Assembly: GCA_029883145.1 (NCBI GenBank)
Contig: JAOUJR010000066.1
Span: 1 to 8,482, forward strand
Length of the DNA: 8,482 nucleotides
Source of the DNA: Nitrospirota bacterium
GTDB taxonomy: Bacteria > Nitrospirota > Thermodesulfovibrionia > Thermodesulfovibrionales > SM23-35
Direction: 5' to 3'
Every line of letters begins with the position of its first letter. Within the stretch, counting starts at the first letter, position 1. Of the stretch, positions 5,444 to 8,482 are shown in pieces. A program made the position numbers and the translations under genes. The notes under the pieces were generated by a model. That model did not search any database and was not told the origin of the DNA. It saw only the letters and a list, made by a program, of their open reading frames with translations.

Positions 5444-6685
5444 TTAATGCTTATCAATTGCAGCCGCCCATTCAGGTTGCCTGCTGAGCACATGCATTCT
5501 GTTTATTGCGAACCTGAATATCCATATCATTAAGAATGTTATACCAAAGGTTACCACGACTTCCATCCAGTAAGGAGAGTATCTTGCCTCTAAAGGTAAA
5601 AACCAATTGTATGCAATGAAGGCACAATTGAACCTGTTCAGGGCAGCTCCCATCACAGCAAGGATAGCTGCTAACTGGATGGTAGAAAGGTTTCTATTCT
5701 GTACACCATTTATGAACAACAACATCGGGATAAGTCCGAGTCCGACCACCTCCGTAAGCCACCAGTAACCCATAGGGGTATTTATGTATTGCAGATCATG
5801 TTCATGGTGAGCCAGTATAAAGGTCAGGAATAGATAGGCAAACATTACCCCTGCACACATTTTGCCCAGTCCTACAACTATATCGGCATGGGATTTACGA
5901 TACTCTTCATCTACACGATTGGAGAAGACCTTCTGTGTTACCGAACTTACGATTATCATCATCGAAGGTCCTGCAAAAATGCTGGAAAAAAAGAAAAGAC
6001 CAGGAATAAACTCCGTGTACCATAAAGGATGAAGTTTCGCATGTCCCATCGAAATTAAGGCCCCAAGGCCTGCCTGGTGGTGAATGGAAAGCATTACACC
6101 AAGTGCTACAGCTCCCACGGCGGTAGCACCTACTATTTTTCTAACCCTCTTCATTCCAAGCCATTCCGCAGCTGCAGGGGAAAATTCAATGCCCAATGTA
6201 ATCATGTAAAGCACGAAGTGCCATGCAACAATGAACAGGACAGAACTCACCCCGAATTCGTATCCGATAAAAGGGTTTTGAAAGTTCCACCAGCGTCCGA
6301 TTTCTATGAGAAGTGCAGGGGCATAGAAGACATAGCAAAGGAAGGCAAAGAGGACCGTTTCTCTCAGAATAGGGCGAAATCTTTCCATTCCAGTGATATA
6401 GACGACGAAGCCGAGGGTATATCCTCCTCCGGCAATGGCAATGCCTGACATTACAATAGCACCCTTCCATATTCCCCAGGGGAAATCATTATTCATGTTT
6501 GTTGTGTCGCCCAGTCCTATTGCAAGGCGATATACAATAAGTGCCAAGCCGATGACTATTACAGGGGCAGAGATTATATTAAAAGGAGTGAATATCGGCC
6601 CTTTGGGTTTCAGCTCGCTCCAGAAGAAACTCCAGAAATCTCTAAGGTTCTTTATTTCTACTTTTTCTGTCTTTTCGGCACTCAT
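5444..6685 (-). CDS. HybB/HmcC/NrfD-type integral membrane subunit
   Basis: A 413-residue polytopic inner-membrane protein with about ten hydrophobic segments, homologous to HybB of hydrogenase-2 and to HmcC. These subunits contact menaquinone and link it to periplasmic iron-sulfur and cytochrome partners, without binding heme themselves. Shared landmarks are NNDFPWGIW (65-73), IEIGRWWN (127-134), the helix with IEFSPAAAEWLG (166-177), and the pair HHQAGLGAL (202-210) and LHPLWY (218-223), which align with MHQSSMGSL and VHPLW of E. coli HybB. The ATG overlaps the preceding stop in an ATGA arrangement. Its ribosome site AAGGAG (6699-6694) lies within the lysine-rich end of the upstream gene. 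The last ten or so residues are soluble. Confidence 0.93.
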   Translation of the reverse strand: MSAEKTEKVEIKNLRDFWSFFWSELKPKGPIFTPFNIISAPVIVIGLALIVYRLAIGLGDTTNMNNDFPWGIWKGAIVMSGIAIAGGGYTLGFVVYITGMERFRPILRETVLFAFLCYVFYAPALLIEIGRWWNFQNPFIGYEFGVSSVLFIVAWHFVLYMITLGIEFSPAAAEWLGMKRVRKIVGATAVGAVALGVMLSIHHQAGLGALISMGHAKLHPLWYTEFIPGLFFFSSIFAGPSMMIIVSSVTQKVFSNRVDEEYRKSHADIVVGLGKMCAGVMFAYLFLTFILAHHEHDLQYINTPMGYWWLTEVVGLGLIPMLLFINGVQNRNLSTIQLAAILAVMGAALNRFNCAFIAYNWFLPLEARYSPYWMEVVVTFGITFLMIWIFRFAINRMHVLSRQPEWAAAIDKH

Positions 6686-7617
6686 TTATGTTTCTCCTTT
6701 TCTTCCCCTTTCTTCTTTTCTTCCCCTTCCTTCTTTTCAAGCTCCTTTCTGATTGCATCCTTTTCAATCCTGACTACGCGTGCAATTGCAAAACACGTTA
6801 TTGGTACCAGTGCAGCAATGAAGGGAACAGCGCTAAGATAAACCAAACTATATTCAGGAACGGACTTCACCCCGAGGTCTGTTCGTAAGCCTATCTGGTT
6901 AAAGGGAACTGCCGATAGATAAAGGTGCGAAGTGCCGCCTACTTCGAACTCACCATATATACGCTTGATGTATTTACCAGGATTCTGAGCGATCCTTCTT
7001 TTCCCTTCCTCGAGAAGCCCCCTCCTCAAGCCAAACATCAATGCCTCTGTCGGGCAGGCTTCAACGCAAGCAGGCAGTTTTCCTTTAAGAAATCTTCCAT
7101 AGCAGAGGTTACACTTCTGGAGCCTGACAATTGTTCCATACCATTCCCACTTAACAAGGTCGTAAGGGCAGGAGTACACACACAGCCTGCAACCCAGGCA
7201 GTTTGCATCCCATGTAACATGCCCTGTCTCCCTCTTTTTTATTGCATACACAAGGCATGCTGAACGGCAACCGGGTTGATTGCAGTGCATGCATCGCCAC
7301 GGGACAAAGACTTTCCCCTTTTCAGTCTCGTAGAGGTTGGTAACCGTATACGCTGTTTCCGAGGTCTTCCGTTTCTTCTCAAAGATAGCCTCATTTGCCT
7401 GTTCAGATATATCCGGTATGGGCAGGTTATTTGCTTCAGCGCATGCCTTCTCGCAGCGCCGGCATCCAATGCATCGGGTTGTGTCGATGAGGATACTATG
7501 AAATTCCTTTTGCTCGAAGGCCTTTTGGGCTTCAGACGTACGCGGTGTTAATAGAGTTCCACCTGCAGTTCCTGCCATTGTTGCTCCCACCATCTTCATA
7601 AATGTCCTTCTATCCAT
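6682..7617 (-). CDS. Tat-exported 4Fe-4S electron-transfer subunit with C-terminal anchor (HybA/HmcB-like)
   Basis: A 311-residue periplasmic iron-sulfur protein that would pass electrons between the multiheme cytochrome and the NrfD-type subunit. It starts with a twin-arginine signal, DRRTFMK at residues 2-8, followed by a small-residue hydrophobic stretch. Sixteen cysteines form four cluster motifs: C49/C52/C55/C59, C109/C112/C117/C121, C140/C143/C146/C150 and C169/C172/C184/C188. This is the HybA/HmcB pattern for four [4Fe-4S] clusters. A membrane helix lies near residues 257-282 (YSLVYLSAVPFIAALVPITC), as in HybA. The last 25 or so residues are an unusual Lys/Glu-rich tail that should face the cytoplasm. 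The start has GGGAG close upstream and lies 32 bases after the cytochrome gene stop. The stop overlaps the next start by four bases. Confidence 0.93.
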   Translation of the reverse strand: MDRRTFMKMVGATMAGTAGGTLLTPRTSEAQKAFEQKEFHSILIDTTRCIGCRRCEKACAEANNLPIPDISEQANEAIFEKKRKTSETAYTVTNLYETEKGKVFVPWRCMHCNQPGCRSACLVYAIKKRETGHVTWDANCLGCRLCVYSCPYDLVKWEWYGTIVRLQKCNLCYGRFLKGKLPACVEACPTEALMFGLRRGLLEEGKRRIAQNPGKYIKRIYGEFEVGGTSHLYLSAVPFNQIGLRTDLGVKSVPEYSLVYLSAVPFIAALVPITCFAIARVVRIEKDAIRKELEKKEGEEKKKGEEKEKHK

Positions 7618-7649
7618 CCCTTACTCCCTCTCTTTATAAAACATGTTTT

Positions 7650-8482
7650 TCAATACTTTTTATTGATATAATATTCCCAGCCGAGTTTTTCAAGAAGACG
7701 TACTGGCTCCTCGAAATTTTTAACAGTGGTTATTGATGGTCTCTCCTCTTTTTCTTTATGACAGACTGTGCACCTGTCACCTTCCCCGAATTCCATGATC
7801 CTGCCTTTTTCGAGTTCCATCTTTTCATGGCAACCCATGCACTGGTTATGATAGGCCGTCAGTAGCCTGACCTTCTTCAAGTTCTGGGGGTCAGAAGGGT
7901 CAGGAGTGATAGAGTGGCAGTTCCTGCAATATGGCGGTGTATCCTTCTTCGCTTCAGCTTCAGCACGACTTTGATGATGGCACCCATCACAGATAGCCTG
8001 CATTTTTCCGTGGAAATAGGTTGCCATTTTACTATCATTGGAGATCTTGACTAATTTCTTGATGATATTGAGGTGTGGGAACTTAGCTGGTTCATATGCC
8101 TTTTCAAGAATTTTTACTGTTACCTCTTTCTTGACCTTTTCAGGGTCGAGCTTAGAAACATCGAGAAGCGGGCTGGGAAGACGTTCCTTTTTGCCAGTGT
8201 GACAGCGGGCACAAACTTCTTTCTTCGGACTCATTGTCTCTATATCCATCGCCAGTATATTATGATGGCATCCATTGCAATCCTTTTCCGATTTCTTGAT
8301 TCCATGGCAACCAGTACAGCTATGTTCAGAAAATACATTGTGATATGCATTCGCCGTATTTACCCACCTACCTTCATCACTCCCTGTCAGACCATGGCAT
8401 TCTTTACATGCCTTTAACGTTTCATGGTGGCAGCCTCGGCAGGTCTTGTTATTTTTCTCATGAGACCTATGATCAAATGTAA
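7650..8482 (-). CDS. Multiheme c-type cytochrome, class III/Hmc-Nhc-like (5'-partial)
   Basis: The C-terminal 276 residues of a periplasmic multiheme cytochrome; the N-terminus and signal peptide lie beyond the right edge. Nine CxxCH heme sites are visible, with first cysteines at residues 14, 25, 55, 68, 90, 164, 185, 214 and 237 of the visible part. Several are followed by another His (CRGCHH, CNGCHH, CDGCHH), as in cytochrome c3-type domains, and DHRSHE at the edge looks like a ligand-bearing segment before a heme. The frame is open up to the edge. The internal ATG at 8249 is not the start, since four heme motifs lie upstream of it in frame. Given the following HybA/HmcB-, HybB/HmcC- and HmcD-like genes, it is the cytochrome of an Hmc/Nhc-type membrane complex. 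Total heme number is unknown. Confidence 0.92.
   Translation of the reverse strand, partial: TFDHRSHEKNNKTCRGCHHETLKACKECHGLTGSDEGRWVNTANAYHNVFSEHSCTGCHGIKKSEKDCNGCHHNILAMDIETMSPKKEVCARCHTGKKERLPSPLLDVSKLDPEKVKKEVTVKILEKAYEPAKFPHLNIIKKLVKISNDSKMATYFHGKMQAICDGCHHQSRAEAEAKKDTPPYCRNCHSITPDPSDPQNLKKVRLLTAYHNQCMGCHEKMELEKGRIMEFGEGDRCTVCHKEKEERPSITTVKNFEEPVRLLEKLGWEYYINKKY

Noticed and set aside
6435..6752. Plus-strand ORF across the junction of the membrane and FeS subunit genes
   Set aside because: Antisense to two clearly homologous genes; its phenylalanine/proline-rich end is the complement of the Lys/Glu tail.
7650..8249. ATG at 8249 as the cytochrome start
   Set aside because: Four CxxCH motifs continue upstream in the same frame and there is no signal peptide after this ATG.
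8073..8417. Plus-strand ORF over the cytochrome gene
   Set aside because: Shadow of the minus-strand multiheme cytochrome, whose CxxCH motifs are unmistakable.
1..8482. CRISPR arrays, insertion sequences, tRNA or rRNA genes
   Set aside because: No regularly spaced repeats, transposase-like frames, terminal inverted repeats or tRNA cloverleaf patterns were seen on either strand.

Overview
The window reads as part of the chromosome of an anaerobic, moderately AT-rich bacterium that respires with multiheme cytochromes and uses selenocysteine. A Thermodesulfovibrionia-like Nitrospirota or a deltaproteobacterial sulfate or metal reducer would fit. This is inferred from gene content only; no marker gene fixes the taxon. 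Both window edges cut through coding sequence.

Region 1 (1-2518, + strand) is an arsenosugar-type cassette. The left edge lies inside a reading frame whose first codons look like the Cys-rich C-terminus of the radical SAM protein ArsS. The frame runs with no stop into a complete ArsM/AS3MT-type arsenite S-adenosylmethionine methyltransferase, so the two appear fused. Two overlapping glycosyltransferase genes follow, of the DUF2064 type (rSAM/selenodomain-associated transferase 1) and the GT2 type (transferase 2). Together they suggest methylation of arsenite, attachment of a ribosyl-type group by the ArsS part, and further sugar transfer.

Region 2 (2671-4915, + strand) is a tight three-gene unit: selD, a TauE/SafE-type membrane transporter and an OsmC-like redox protein. 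SelD is itself a selenoprotein. Its codon 14 is an in-frame TGA at the catalytic position, followed by a bSECIS-like hairpin, so a standard gene call would lose the first 25 residues. The unit suggests selenium or sulfur handling that feeds selenophosphate synthesis.

Region 3 (4916-5295) has no large gene. It holds a near-consensus sigma-70 promoter overlapping the osmC-like stop codon, which drives an unrecognised 30-codon single-helix membrane peptide. Terminator-like hairpins for the two converging transcription units lie further on.

Region 4 (5296-8482, - strand) is a transmembrane redox-complex operon of the Hmc/Nhc/Hyb type. It encodes a multiheme c-type cytochrome (nine CxxCH sites visible, N-terminus outside the window), a Tat-exported protein with 16 cluster cysteines and a C-terminal anchor, a HybB/HmcC/NrfD-type integral membrane subunit, and a 41-residue one-helix subunit that is easy to miss. 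It probably exchanges electrons between periplasmic cytochromes and the quinone pool.
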